From the NCBI GenBank assembly GCA_039720395.1, contig JBBPBK010000063.1, positions 1 to 64,000 on the forward strand: a DNA stretch of 64,000 nt. The letters run 5' to 3'. The notes beneath the pieces are model-generated. The model worked only from the letters and a program-made list of their open reading frames with translations, searched no databases and had not been told where the DNA came from. Origin of the DNA: Liquidambar formosana (taxonomy: Eukaryota > Streptophyta > Magnoliopsida > Saxifragales > Altingiaceae). The first letter of the stretch is position 1, and every line of letters begins with the position of its first letter. Below are positions 47,612-59,014 of the stretch, one piece after another. The position numbers and the translations under genes were made by a program.

Positions 47612-48591
47612 GCCTTGTCTATATGTGTTATCAACTGAAGCCTATGAATCTAGTTTGGTACTCGGTTATAAATTGTTGGGCGGCAGTTTTTTTTTTTTTT
47701 GGGGTGTTAATGTATCTTGATGCTGTAATCAAATTATGTTTGCTGTTTTTATATTAAAAGAAAAAAAAATCATGTTCCATGAAGGGCCAAGTTAGTTTTT
47801 TTTTTTTTTTTTGGTTCTTGGGTGTTAATGTGTGTTGATGCTCTAATGTATAATTGTATATAGTAGTTCTTTACTCAATGCCGGTTTGACGGTTTCCACC
47901 TAGTGTGAAATGTGCTTTTTCTGTATGTATTTGAGCTTTATACACCGTTCCCCGGTAAAAATGAGGACCTTTTCAATTTTGAAAATCTTCTTAAACCAGA
48001 GGGTAATGAAAGACTATCAAATGGTGTCTCTAGCCTTTGAAAATGTTATCGCAGTCATTCCAATGCAAAATAAGACATTTTAAGGAAAGAATTTGAGCAA
48101 TGTTCTGTCCCATAAAATTATAAATCATTAAGGGCATGCTTAGTTGTCCTGTGGAAAATTAAATGACCCTCCACTGTATTTTACAGAACGGGCACAAATC
48201 CATCATCTTAATTGATCTCACAAATCCATCATCTTAATTGATCTCCGAAGAAGTTGGGAGTCATCACCATACCTAATCAATGTTACTGGATTGTTTCTAT
48301 AGTATCTGGCTTTCCTAGAAGTGCACAGTACAAAAGACCACACAGGTCTCTTCATCTTCCTCAAGTAGACATAAATTCTCATTTAGTTATAAATCTCTAC
48401 TTCTCCATGAGAAGCCTTGAGAAACAAAACGACGAGAGAAACTACAAATTACTTCATAAAACATAATAAACATAAAGTACTCGCTATTTTATTTCACACA
48501 TAAACACACAAAGTGTTCCAATACCTTCATCTAAAACCCCACAAAATACCAAACTCGTAGTTTTCATATTCCAATCTTCCACAGTGAATTT
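47612..48591. other. Intergenic between tail-to-tail X and Y genes, copy A
   Basis: 3' regions of the X gene (+) and Y gene (-). T tracts at 47687-47700 and 47797-47812. The tandem ATCCATCATCTTAATTGATCTC near 48198-48243 is a direct repeat not seen in that form in copy B. No gene. Confidence 0.55.
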
Positions 48592-48855
48592 CTACTTGCG
48601 CAGATCACGAAAATATTTAGCAGGGTCGCTCTCGAAGTCCTTCCTTGGCATGCGGTGATTCCTTCCTGGTGCTTTCATAGTTTTCTCTTCTGAGCCTGCA
48701 GATAAAACATTAGCTATACTACAAGCCACAGCCGCTAACCCTGCCACTGCACCCACCACCTTCACTACGCTCGACGCCTCATACGTTCCTTTAGAACTGG
48801 ACCCTTCGCCATTTTCGGTTCCACTGGAGCTTCCTGTGCTTTGAGAACCACCCAT
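48592..48855 (-). CDS. Family Y small protein: predicted myristoylation site, one hydrophobic segment, MKAPGR motif
   Basis: I do not recognise a named function. Start chosen at 48855, giving 87 residues beginning MGGSQS: Gly2 and Ser6 fit the N-myristoylation pattern. An upstream in-frame ATG (48885) would add MAHTGKLWDK and hide it. Residues 3-28 are Ser/Gly/Thr-rich. A small-residue hydrophobic stretch (30-51, VVKVVGAVAGLAAVACSIAN) may enter the membrane. The C terminus has MKAPGR 60-65, PR 70-71, FE 74-75, DP 77-78, YFR 81-83 and L85, with exactly the spacing of family X. The duplicate at 55148-55411 is intact with only five substitutions, three of them conservative, which suggests selection on the protein. 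Single exon, convergent with the X gene. Confidence 0.8.
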   Translation of the reverse strand: MGGSQSTGSSSGTENGEGSSSKGTYEASSVVKVVGAVAGLAAVACSIANVLSAGSEEKTMKAPGRNHRMPRKDFESDPAKYFRDLRK

Positions 48856-49812
48856 TTTGTCCCAAAGTTTTCCTGTGTGTGCCAAATTTCTCTAATTCTC
48901 TATGCTGTGTTTGCTAGATATTGGAGTAGTGAGTAGAAATACCAGGAGCAGGTTGGTTATAAAGGCACATGTTGGAACCGATGGGTCACGGAATTACCCC
49001 CCCCAAACAGAGGAAGTTGATAGTCACTTTGTATCAAGTTGACAAATCAATTTTTAATAAGTTGACAGCCAATACTCTTTTATTGGTATTACGTTGGGAA
49101 GTAATCATCAAAAGGTAATTTTCCCAAATTCCATACTAACTTTGTGTAAAGCAGACCCTTTTCTTGTTGTTATCTCCAACCCCACTTTCCCCCCATCCCT
49201 TGACTCTTCCCTCCCCGGGCCTCCGTACAAAGCATCTTCCACCCACCTAACACTCCGCCCTTTTTCTTATTCTTTATTATTGGTGGGGTTTAGTTAAAGC
49301 GACTTCCCTCTCTGCTGAGCTTCTTCATTTGTTTTCACTTTGGTAAGGCACTATTTTTTTTGGTCGGTCGGGTACGAATAACTTAGGCAGCTGCCTTCTC
49401 TGCTAAGCACTATCAATTTTTTTTTTTTTTTTTTGATAATGCACGTCCCCATCCTACTCTAACTCTCTCTCTCTATTTATTTATTTATTTTAAATAGGTG
49501 AAAAGTTAGAACAAAAATCTTTATTCTCCGCTTTTGTATAATTGGACCTCATCAACACCAAAGATGACCAAAATATAATTAACCCCATAAAGTAATAGGT
49601 CCTACTAAATACTCCTTATCGTATTGTATCTTAAAAAAATCAATTATTTTGAATGACCTTTGGTATTTGATTAAAATAAAGTTATTTGAATGGTGACCAA
49701 ACTTTTAGTAATGTATTATTAATTAAGAAATTCAGTCAATAGGTTAAAACTAAATAAATTAGTTGTTACTTTGAGACTAAGGCACACTCTTTGAGTCAAT
49801 GAGACTAATTAT
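48856..49812. other. Promoter side of Y gene, copy A, to the duplication end
   Basis: Upstream sequence of the Y gene, alike in copy B except for one insertion there. A T tract at about 49417-49434. The frame at 49094-49297 has a diverged, interrupted counterpart in copy B and is not called as a gene. Confidence 0.5.
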
Positions 49813-51236
49813 ATTTGCTAAGTCCAAATATATATTTTTATGATGTTAATATGATCTAATCATATAAAAAAGACATAGAAAGAAATAGAGAATTTACCAA
49901 TTTGATGATGCTAATATGCTTCAATCACATAAAAAAGACATGGAAGAGGCGTGAGAGGCAAAGAATAATTATCTTTCTTTCTTTCTTCCCTTTTTGTTTT
50001 TCCCACCAGTTAAAAATGGTCGGCACTTAGCGGTCCGTACTAGAGGCTGCCCATAGCCCGTATAGACACAATGGGATGTCCAGGCCACCCATCACTTTCC
50101 TATATGTATGAGAGAGAGAGAGAGAGAGAGAGGGGAGCAGAGAGTATGATGAACTTTGTAAAGTAGAAGCCTGAAGAAGAAAGATATGGGATCAGCAGAG
50201 AATTGTGAACCTAGAAAAATGGCTCACATAATTTCTCATGAAAACAAAAGGAGCCGTCACCCCATTTTTAAGGAATGAGAGAAATCGTAAAAACATTTAT
50301 ATTTTCAAAATACACATAAGTTCTATTAAAAGGAAAGACAGAGTTTTTAAAACCATAAAAATATGAATTCAGGAGTTAAGTTACGACGTGGGAAAGTTAT
50401 AGGATAAGCACATAGGCATCCACATCGCCCTAAACGGTCTCTTGATTTGATTGAACTAATTTAATGACTTATACTCATGCAAATCTATAATTATTATCAC
50501 AAGATAACATGCACATATCATCTAAACATTTATTTACAACAACTATTATTTGCAAGAAATAAAATAATAAAAGAAAAGAAAAGATCCTAGACTACTTTGT
50601 ATCCTAAAGTGGACTTGAACAGTAAAAGAAAGCGACTACGTACCTTACATAAACATGTAAGGATCAAAGTTTACGTAGTTCGATAGAGAATGGGTTATCG
50701 CTTTTTTAAAGAATTATAATAAACCTACATTTCCGTTTGTAAGAAAAAAAGAAAGTTTCCAAAACAAAAAGAGTTTCCAAATAAAGAATAAGGAAGATCG
50801 AAAAAGGAGATTTTATAAAACAAGAAACCTAAAAATTACCATATTTCTTTACAAAGGAAATAACCTAAGAGAGAAAAGGGAATAAGAAAAAGAAATATAC
50901 AAAGCCTGAAGTTACCATATGCAAATATCCTTCAAATTATTGCCAAATTAACAAATAATTATCCTACTTATGCTATAGGATAATTACTATACTCAAATCA
51001 CTCATAAACATGCTCAAATCATAACCAAATGACATTAATAAAATATGAACAGAATACTAAAAGACCCATAATTATCCCAATAATAATGCAAAAGTAATAA
51101 TAAAAAAGAAATAATAAACCCTAGTATGCTCTTCGATGAAATATGCTATCTAACATGCATGAGAAACTAATAAATATATAAAAGACCTAATAATTTTATC
51201 ATGGAGATATCATATGACAACTAAAAGTTTTCATCA
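49813..51236. other. Unique spacer between duplication copies
   Basis: AT-rich. Near 49841-49880 and 49900-49945 a stretch ending CATAAAAAAGACATRGAAG is repeated with changes. (GA)n at about 50110-50132. No gene recognised. Confidence 0.5.
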
Positions 51237-52904
51237 TTCCTATTCAACTAGCAGTTCACTTGTGTGATGCATCAGAACATACTCTTTGAGTTCTTAGCTA
51301 ACTAAGAAAATAGAAAATTGCATTTGAGATCATTTTAGTTAAAGAAAGGATCTTACAATATAAAAGGAATTTAAAATTACATATTATGTACATATAATAT
51401 ATAGCTCAAATAAAAAATAAAACTGTTTTTGTCATTGTTGTGTGGCCTGGACATCGTTTCTAGTCAAATAAACATGTTTTTTCTCAAGGATGGTTATTAA
51501 TGTTTTTTAACAAATCTGAAGAAAATAAATATGAAAAGTATACATGGAAGAACAATAACCAACAAAATTGAAATTGTGGATAGATACAAAAGTTGCTGCT
51601 TATGCTGGGATTCATAGCATGATGTGATGATATAATCGTGTTTGCCAATAGTGACTTCAGTGCCGCTAGCACCAGTTGGTTCCTGCCCTCTGGGGTATCT
51701 TCTTGCCTCTTTTTCTTCATCCTCTTTTTTTAAATTTCGATATGTAAGTAAGATAATTACTTTTGACATTTTCTTATGAAATTTTATAAGTAAGATCCTT
51801 AAAAAATCTTCTATACAATTGTAGGATATGTGTCTCGAGATTTGTATAATATATCTCATGATTAAAAAAAAAAAAGCTCATCAATTTACCAGAGCCCTCA
51901 TAATAGCCTCTCTTTCATTTTACTTTTATTTTTTATTGGGCTCTCGACAAGGGCAAAACTTTGGGCCACAACTCGGGGAAAAAGCCGGAAATTTTGCATT
52001 GTATGTTTTATAAAGGAAGGAGGAAAATGGATTGAGTTGGGGAGGGAATCTAATTATTTAAAGAAAGGTTATTAGACATGGTGTTAATGTCTGGTAAGGC
52101 TCCTTTAATCATTGCATCACTATCTACCCAACCCCTGTAGCTTCTATCTTTAAATTCAAGATGGAGATCTGCCTGATAAGGTGAAAGTGAAAGACCTCTA
52201 AAACAAAAAATTACGGGAAATACTTTACTTCCCGTCTTCCACCCGTAAAGGATTCTGTGCCCTATATATGTATATGCATAGGATCCTTTATAGGGATGCC
52301 CAAAAATTATACAGTATCTATTTTGGGTGAAAACCCTACCAAACACCATGTTACAAACATAAAATTAGGATACCTCACCCAAATATGAGTGTCCTAATCA
52401 ACATGGCTCAAACATTTTGAGACGGAATGAGTAACAAAAACATAACATGGATTGGCTGGAAACCCTATCCTCTCAACCTCTCCTTCTTAAGAAGAAAGGA
52501 AAAGATTGGCACTACATTACATTCACAAAAATAATGACTACTTTGAAATGAGAAGTCGTAAAATAAAATCATTTAAAAACATAATTTGAAGACAAAAAAA
52601 ACATAATTATCAGTAACATTTTATATTATTTTCTTAAAGCAAGTTGAAAGTAAAGAAAAAAAATTATGAATGAGACAATTCCAACTCTACTCTAGGTGGC
52701 ATCAAACCTAGTTAGTGTGGATGTCATTATCAGTGCCTCCCTTTCTTCATAATGACCTAATTCCCAATGGTGAATAAATGCATTAATTGGGACCATTCGA
52801 TCTTTGTGGGAAAGGATCCAACAACTCCCCCACAATTAATTGTTACTCTACAGTACTGTGCCAACAATTAACCCTACTTTCCTTCTATATAGATAGCGAG
52901 ACAG

Positions 52905-52944
<40 letters not shown>

Positions 52945-53656
52945 ACCATGTGGTGGAGAAATTGAAGGAATTGCCGTTGATTCTGGAGAACTTTGGTGGA
53001 TAGTTGTTAGATGAGTTTTGGACAAGGTGTGGCCGCTGGAGACCAAAGGGGACAAGCTGCACCACTGGCTCCAGGGGCTGATCTGGAAAATTTTCTTAAT
53101 GGTTGCACTTTTTTTATTTATTTTTTTTAAATGTATATATATATATATTTTGTTTCTAATAGTTAAATGGGGAAGAGACAACGGTCCACATATCAATATG
53201 ATTGACTTGAAATGGTGAAATGACATAAAACAATAGACATGCCATATTTTAAAATGCGTAGGCGACTTTTTGAAACGTGGAACCTTATATACTACTCCAA
53301 ACATTCCCATCCCCTTTTACTTTATATGGGACAAGGTCTCAGTAAGATGGGAAAAGAGAAAAAGTCGTTAGACTACACATTGACATGACTGAATAGAAGT
53401 TATGAAATAATACATAAGACTAACAAGTACGTCTAAAAACCAATTCATTAATTAAACCCAACTTTATATAATCTATAAAAATGGTGTACATTAGTAAATT
53501 TAGCCAAAATTAATCAAAATTTAACAAAATTTAATCAAAATTAAACATTTTTTCTCAATGAAGGCTAAAGCACTTAAGTAAATTTAAATAAAATTACTTT
53601 CTTCTTCTTCTTCTTTCTTTCTCTCTTTCTTTCTTTCTTTCTTTTTTTTTTCTTCT

Positions 53657-53658
<2 letters not shown>

Positions 53659-53704
<46 letters not shown>
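53659..53704. repeat. 46-base T homopolymer
   Basis: Uninterrupted T run inside the insertion in the X pseudogene, preceded by CTT-rich sequence (53600-53658). Confidence 0.9.
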
Positions 53705-53883
53705 CATCCAAATTTGAGTGGTTGCACGGATCACTGGCTCTAAGCAAGCGCACCATTTGTGGTAGCGGCATTGGCTCTCCTGGCGTTGCTTTTGTGCTGC
53801 CGTTGTTGCTGCTATAAGAGGAGGAGGAGGAGGATGATGAAAGCTCCAGGAAGGGACTACCAGATGCCTAGGCATGTCTTTAA

Positions 53884-54121
53884 GGCCATGTTGTTTGGTT
53901 GTAATGAAATAGATGAGAATGAAATTTGATTTGATGCTCAAAATAATCTGGAATGAAATGAGATTGAAATAAATATTGCGGGATAAATATCATTATAATT
54001 CACTACTACTGTTTGATTCTATTCCCATTTAATTACCTCATCTAAATATGTTGTTGGGAATAAATTAGAATGAGATTCCATTCCATCCATTCCAGTCCAT
54101 TCCAACCAAACAAACATGGCA
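53884..54121. mobile_element. PIF/Harbinger-type MITE in X pseudogene
   Basis: 238-bp insert flanked by TAA on both sides (53881-53883 and 54122-54124). The termini GGCCATGTTGTTTGGTTG and, reverse complemented, TGCCATGTTTGTTTGGTTGG form inverted repeats. The intact X gene has the uninterrupted site (47541-47550), confirming the boundaries. Confidence 0.9.
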
Positions 54122-54188
54122 TAAGCGTGACCCCAAATCATATTTTCGGAATTTGCATTCAAAGCAGCACATTGAACATGTTTTCTAG

Positions 54189-55147
54189 GCCTTGTCTATA
54201 TGTGTTATGAACTTAAGCCTATGAAGCTAGGTTGGTACTCGGTTATAAATTGTTGGGAGGCAGTTATTTTATTTTATTTTATTTTTTTTGGGGGTGTTAA
54301 TGTATCTGGATACTGTAATCAAATTAGGTTCGGTGTTTTTATATTTTAAAAAAAAAAAAAAAAATCATGTTTCGTGTCAAGGGCCAACAATTTTTTTCTC
54401 TGGGTGTTAATGTGTCTTGATACTCTAATGTATAATTGCATATAGTATTTTCTGTACTCAATGTCGGCTTTCCACCTCATGTGAGATATGCTTTTTCTAT
54501 ATGTATTTGGGCTTTATACACCGTTCCTCGGGAAAAATGAGGACTTTTTACATTTTGAAAATCTTTCTTAAATCAGAGGGTAATGAAAGACTATCAAATT
54601 GTATCTCTGGTCTTTGACAATGTTATTGCAGTCCTTCCAATGCAAAATAAGGACATTTTAAGGAAAGAAATTGAACAATACTCTATTCCATAAAATTATA
54701 AATCATTAAGGGCATGCTTACTTATCCCGTGAAAATTAAATGACTCTCCAATGTTTTTTACATAATGGGCACAAATCCATGGTCTTTCTTAAATTGGTCC
54801 TCAAAGAAGTTGGGAGTCATCACCATACCTAATCAATGTTACAGAATTGTTCTATAGTATCTAACTTTCCTTTTAGTGCAGAGTGCAAAAGACCACACAG
54901 GCCTTTTCATCTTCCTCAAGTAGACAAAAATTCCCATTTTGTTATAAATTGCTACTCCTCCAAGAGAAGCCTTGAGAAACAAATCGACAAGAGAAAACTA
55001 CAAATTACTTCATAAAACATGATAGACATAAAGTACTCGCTATTTTATTTCACACATAAACACTCAAAGAGTCCCAATACCTTCATCTAAAACCCCACAA
55101 AATACCAAACTCATAATTTTCATATTCCAATCTTCCACAGTGAATTT
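54189..55147. other. Intergenic between X pseudogene and Y gene, copy B
   Basis: Closely follows copy A (47612-48591), with an A tract at about 54348-54363. No gene. Confidence 0.6.
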
Positions 55148-55411
55148 CTACTTGCGCAGTTCACGAAAATATTTAGCAGGGTCGCTCTCGAAGTCCTTCC
55201 TTGGCATGCGGTGATTCCTTCCTGGTGCTTTCATAGTTTTCTCGTCCGAGCCTGCAGATAAAACATTAGCTATACTACAAGCTACAGCCGCTATCCCTGC
55301 CACTGCACCCACCACCTTCACTACGCTTGACGCCTCATACGTTCCATTAGTACTGGACCCTTCGCCATTTTCGGTTCCACTGGAGCTTCCTGTGCTTTGA
55401 GAACCACCCAT
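55148..55411 (-). CDS. Family Y small protein, duplicate copy
   Basis: Intact 87-residue paralogue of 48592-48855, function unknown. It keeps MGGSQS (myristoylation pattern), the Ser/Gly-rich N terminus, the hydrophobic stretch at 30-51 and every residue of the C-terminal module (MKAPGR, PR, FE, DP, YFR, L). The five differences from copy A are S21T, K22N, L40I, E56D and D84E (in this protein's numbering). Three are conservative exchanges, outside the motif core. The upstream ATG at 55441 is again in frame, but the extension has a K-to-I change at its last residue. This copy stays intact although its X partner has decayed. Confidence 0.8.
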   Translation of the reverse strand: MGGSQSTGSSSGTENGEGSSTNGTYEASSVVKVVGAVAGIAAVACSIANVLSAGSDEKTMKAPGRNHRMPRKDFESDPAKYFRELRK

Positions 55412-55759
55412 TATGTCCCAAAGTTTTCCTGTGTGGGCCAAATTTCTCTAATTCTCTATGCTGTGTTTGCTAAATATTGGAGTGGTGAGTAGAGAGTACC
55501 AAGAGCAGGTTTTGTTATATAGGCACATGTTGGAACCGATGGGTCACGTAACGAACAACCCCAAAACACCCCCCCACAGAGGAAGTTGATAGTCAATTTG
55601 TATCAAGTTGACAAATCAATTTTTTAATAAGTTGACAGTCACTACTCTTTTATTGTACTACGTTGGGAAGTGATCATTTTCCCAAATTCTATCCTAGGTA
55701 TGTGTAAAGCAGACCCTTTTCTTTTTGTTATCTCCAACCCCACTTTCCCCCATCCCTTG

Positions 55760-55986
55760 GACTTAGATTCAGTGCTGGGCTTAGAAAGCCCAGCATGATG
55801 TTGAGCTAATCTTAGTCGTCTATCTCAGTTTTGGACGATTGAAATTGAAAGATGAAAAAGTTACTCTTATAAAAGTATTTTGGTAACTTTATCATATTTC
55901 AATCTCAACTATCTAAAATTGAGATGGACGGTTGAGATGAACTTGGCACTGTGCTGAGTTTTTTTAAGCTCAGCACTGAATCCTCT
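55760..55986. mobile_element. 227-bp foldback insertion between 13-bp direct repeats, copy B only
   Basis: Flanked by CCCCCATCCCTTG at 55747-55759 and 55987-55999; copy A has a single CCCCATCCCTTG (49191-49202). The ends GATTCAGTGCTGGGCTTA and TAAGCTCAGCACTGAATC are inverted repeats, and the inner arms also pair, so the whole element is one long hairpin. Each end also carries its own mini-hairpin (GCTGGGCTT/AAGCCCAGC on the left, TGCTGAGTT/AAGCTCAGCA on the right). Confidence 0.8.
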
Positions 55987-56595
55987 CCCCCATCCCTTGC
56001 CGCTTCCGTCCCTGGGCCTCCGTACAAAGCATCTGCCACTCACCAAACATTCCACACTTTTTCTTATTCTTTATTATCTGTGGGGTTAAAGCGACTTCCC
56101 ACTGTGCTAAGCTTCTTCCTTTCTTTTTACTTTGGTAAAGCACCTTTTTTTTTTGGTCGGGTACTAATTACTTAGGCAACTGCCTTCTCTGCTAAGCACT
56201 TCCATCTTTTTTTTTCTTTGATAAAGCACGTCCCCCTCCTACTCTCTCTCTCTCTATTTATGTATTTATTTTAAATGGGGTGAAAGCTAGAACAAAAATC
56301 TTCTTCCTCCTTCCACGCCTATATATAATTGGACCTCATCATCACTAAAGATGACCAAAATATAATTAAGCTCATAAAATAATAGGTCCTACTAAGTACT
56401 CCTTATTGTATTGTATCCTAAAAAAATCAATTATAGTATTTTGAATGATCTTTGATATTTGATTATAATAAAGTTATTTGAGTGGTGACCAAACTTTTAG
56501 TAATGTATCATTAAAAAGGAAATTCAGTCAATAGATTAAAACAAAATAAATTAGTTGTTACTTTGAGACTAAGACACACTCAATGAGACTAATTA

Positions 56596-57408
56596 TGTTG
56601 GGGATATTCATGAATTTTGTGAAATTCGTCACAGAATATTTATTAAAAATTAAACATGAATATAATTTACAACACAAATTAAAAATCACAATTACAATGA
56701 AATTGAACATGGATAAATAAAATAATATACGCAATTTGAATTACCAAAAAATCAACACAAGAAATATATTTAATTAAAATAAAATAGAGTAAGAAGAGCT
56801 GGCCTGTGGGAAGGCACGTGAGATCACGCTGTCCTAAAGGAACTATCGCCTCCCTACGTACAGGTGTTGACGGACGATAGGACCTCCAAGATACAACCCC
56901 AAAGCTCGTAGCTCTCTCTTCTATGGGTACGTCCACAAGAAGAGTATGGTGAACCCGTCCACGATCAGTTGCCCGTAAATATAATATATAAAATAACTCA
57001 ATAAAACTCCTAGAGAAATATAATGGAAAAGGATTGAGAAGATAATGTAAAAAATCCCCATTGTTCATGTAGAGAAGCCCACTATTTATATTAGTAAAAT
57101 GCTGAAATTGGTTTGGGCTAATAAAGGCCCAAAATAAATATCATAATGATTCTTATAACAGCCCAATTAATAATATGAAATAAAAGTCCAACGGCTAATA
57201 ACGGACACCCATAAATTATAGAAATTAAGGTCCAACGGTCAAATGAAATAAACTCATATAAATAGGCCATTAAGTCACTCGTGTGCTACGTCATGCGCCA
57301 CATCACAACACGGCCGGCCGGTCCGGGTCGAGGTGGGCTATGAAGGTGTGCACACGTATGTGGTTCGAAGTTTTAAAGCTTTAAAGAAAATCACATATTG
57401 TTCCCACA
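56596..57408 (-). repeat. Complete LTR in inverted orientation
   Basis: On + it begins TGTTGGGGATATTCATG and ends TTGTTCCCACA. Read on minus it is an 813-bp LTR starting TGTGGGAACAATATGTG and ending CCCCAACA, matching 63200-64000. It includes the same frame starting MNNGDFLHYLLNPF on minus (57068 downward). Confidence 0.88.
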
Positions 57409-57617
57409 GGCCAGCTCTTCTTACTCTATTTTATTTTAATTAAATATATTTCTTGTGTTGATTTTTTGGTAATTCAAATTGCGTATATTATTTTATTTAT
57501 CCATGTTCAATTTCATTGTAATTGTGATTTTTAATTTGTGTTGTAAATTATATTCATGTTTAATTTTTAATAAATATTCTGTGACGAATTTCACAAAATC
57601 CATGAATATCCCCAACA
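57403..57617 (+). repeat. Partial rightward LTR (3' end only)
   Basis: Matches the last 210 or so bases of the LTR, from CCCACAGGCCAGCTCTTC to CCCCAACA. It shares CCCACA with the end of the inverted LTR at the junction. Confidence 0.88.
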
Positions 57618-58510
57618 ATCTAAAGGAACTATAAGACTTCCACATGTACTGCATCCATGTCACAATGAAATAGCTACGGTGTACACGTGATTAGCAACAT
57701 CTTGAATTCTTGACTAGGTTCTTCATAAACTTGTGTATGTGTGCATAGCTGTGGCTATTCGCTCATGATAGGGTATTTTCTCTTATCAGAAAGTGTTGAT
57801 TGAGTTCATAAAAAGAATATGTACATGGTTACACGTCTCTTATCATTTTTTATGAGGTATGACAATTAGAACATTGTAGGTTGTTGTATATTCATAAGTG
57901 ACCATTCACGCCATTACAAAGTTTAATGTTATTAAAATGACAAAGTAACGGTTGGTATTTGTTATGTAACAACTAGTTAATTTTCTGGAGTGAATAGATT
58001 ATCATTCAGTGTATATTATGTGATTATTTATATTACGCTATGTATATAGTGGTTCAGTGATAACTAATACTAATTATTTTTATTATTAATTTATTTAGTT
58101 ATTATTAAGGTTGATAATTTCCATGGAATAATTTTTGTATACAAAATAGTCTTGTGCTCACGGAGAAAAAAAAATTGCATAAGTAAAATAGTTTTACATG
58201 AGTTCAATATTTTTTGAATTGTAACGTGTGGATTTAGATAGATTAATACATTATTGTGTGTTCTATCATTGTGTCTTATTGAGAATATGTTCGTAACCAT
58301 CTAATGGATAAAATGTAAATAATAAATAAATAATTTGTGATTGAATGTGAATTAGTCCTCATACTAGTTGAATTGGGTTCAATAGCTTGTATGAGTCATC
58401 TAACATTATTTTATTTGCATGTTGTAGTAGTCCATTTGTATAGTAACGGTCTGCATTATTATTATTCCTAATGTTATTCAATTTAATGCATATGAATCAC
58501 ATAGACGTTA
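57618..58510. other. LTR element interior, left part
   Basis: AT-rich, no coding capacity recognised. Confidence 0.5.
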
Positions 58511-58519
58511 TAGAAATTA

Positions 58520-58795
58520 GGGTAAATTGCATTTAAGGGTCCAGAGTTTGGAGTAAGTTTCACTTAAGGGTCCAGAATTTCAATTGCGTCAATTTGGTAC
58601 CCAAAATTAGTATTGACAAAAAATAGAGATGGCTGTTAACGGCATCCCTAAAATGACTTCAATGCCCCCAAAAAAAAGATGTCGTTTACTCCCAAGATTA
58701 CTAACCCATGCCATTTTCTCCCTCCTCTCGTCTCTGTTTTCTTTCCTCTCTTCCCTCTTCTTCTCTTTCCTTCATCTGGTAAGGGGCTCCTGCCG

Positions 58796-58839
<44 letters not shown>

Positions 58840-58983
58840 TTTTTTTCCTGGGAAAAAATAGGGGGGTTTCAAGGGCTTCAATTAAGGGGTTTATGTTGAT
58901 GGGGTTGCCGTTGAGGATGAGGAGATCAGAAGGGGGAGAACGGCGGCGGCGGACGGTGGCCATGGCTGCCTCTAAACAGAGCC

Positions 58984-59014
<31 letters not shown>

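Larger units (their letters stand above)
45270..49812. repeat. Segmental duplication, copy A
   Basis: Collinear with 51237-56596. Both start TCCTATTCAACTAGCAGTTC and both end at GAGACTAATTAT. Shared anchors include TTCTCAAGGATGGTTATTAATG, the family X gene, its 3' region and the family Y gene. Copy A holds a 144-bp L1 insertion (46441-46584) absent from B. 45270-47100 upstream of the X gene is alike in both copies but shows no conserved reading frame. Confidence 0.9.
52941..54188 (+). pseudogene. Family X pseudogene (copy B)
   Basis: Collinear with the intact X gene at 47261-47611 but broken in several ways. The first codons are lost, so the ATG at 52941 opens MNHVVEKLKELPLILENFGG. A TAG replaces Tyr27 of the intact copy. 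A frameshift follows. About 640 bp of foreign sequence including a 46-base T tract (53659-53704) splits the gene after the codons for HWL. A PIF-type MITE (53884-54121) interrupts the VFERD region. The membrane, MMKAPGR and final EHVF segments remain recognisable on either side. A functional product is not possible. Confidence 0.88.
51237..56596. repeat. Segmental duplication, copy B
   Basis: Counterpart of 45270-49812, longer because of insertions at about 53080-53715, 53884-54121 and 55760-55986. The far end is broken by the LTR element starting at 56596. 51237-52940 upstream of the X pseudogene matches copy A; the minus-strand frame 51497-51859 is not kept open in copy A and is not called a gene. 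Confidence 0.9.

Noticed and set aside
51497..51859. 120-codon minus-strand frame in duplication copy B
   Set aside because: The homologous region in copy A is broken into other frames, so there is no sign of coding constraint.
53574..53941. Lys-rich minus-strand frames
   Set aside because: Created by the T46 tract and CTT-rich sequence inside the X pseudogene insertion.
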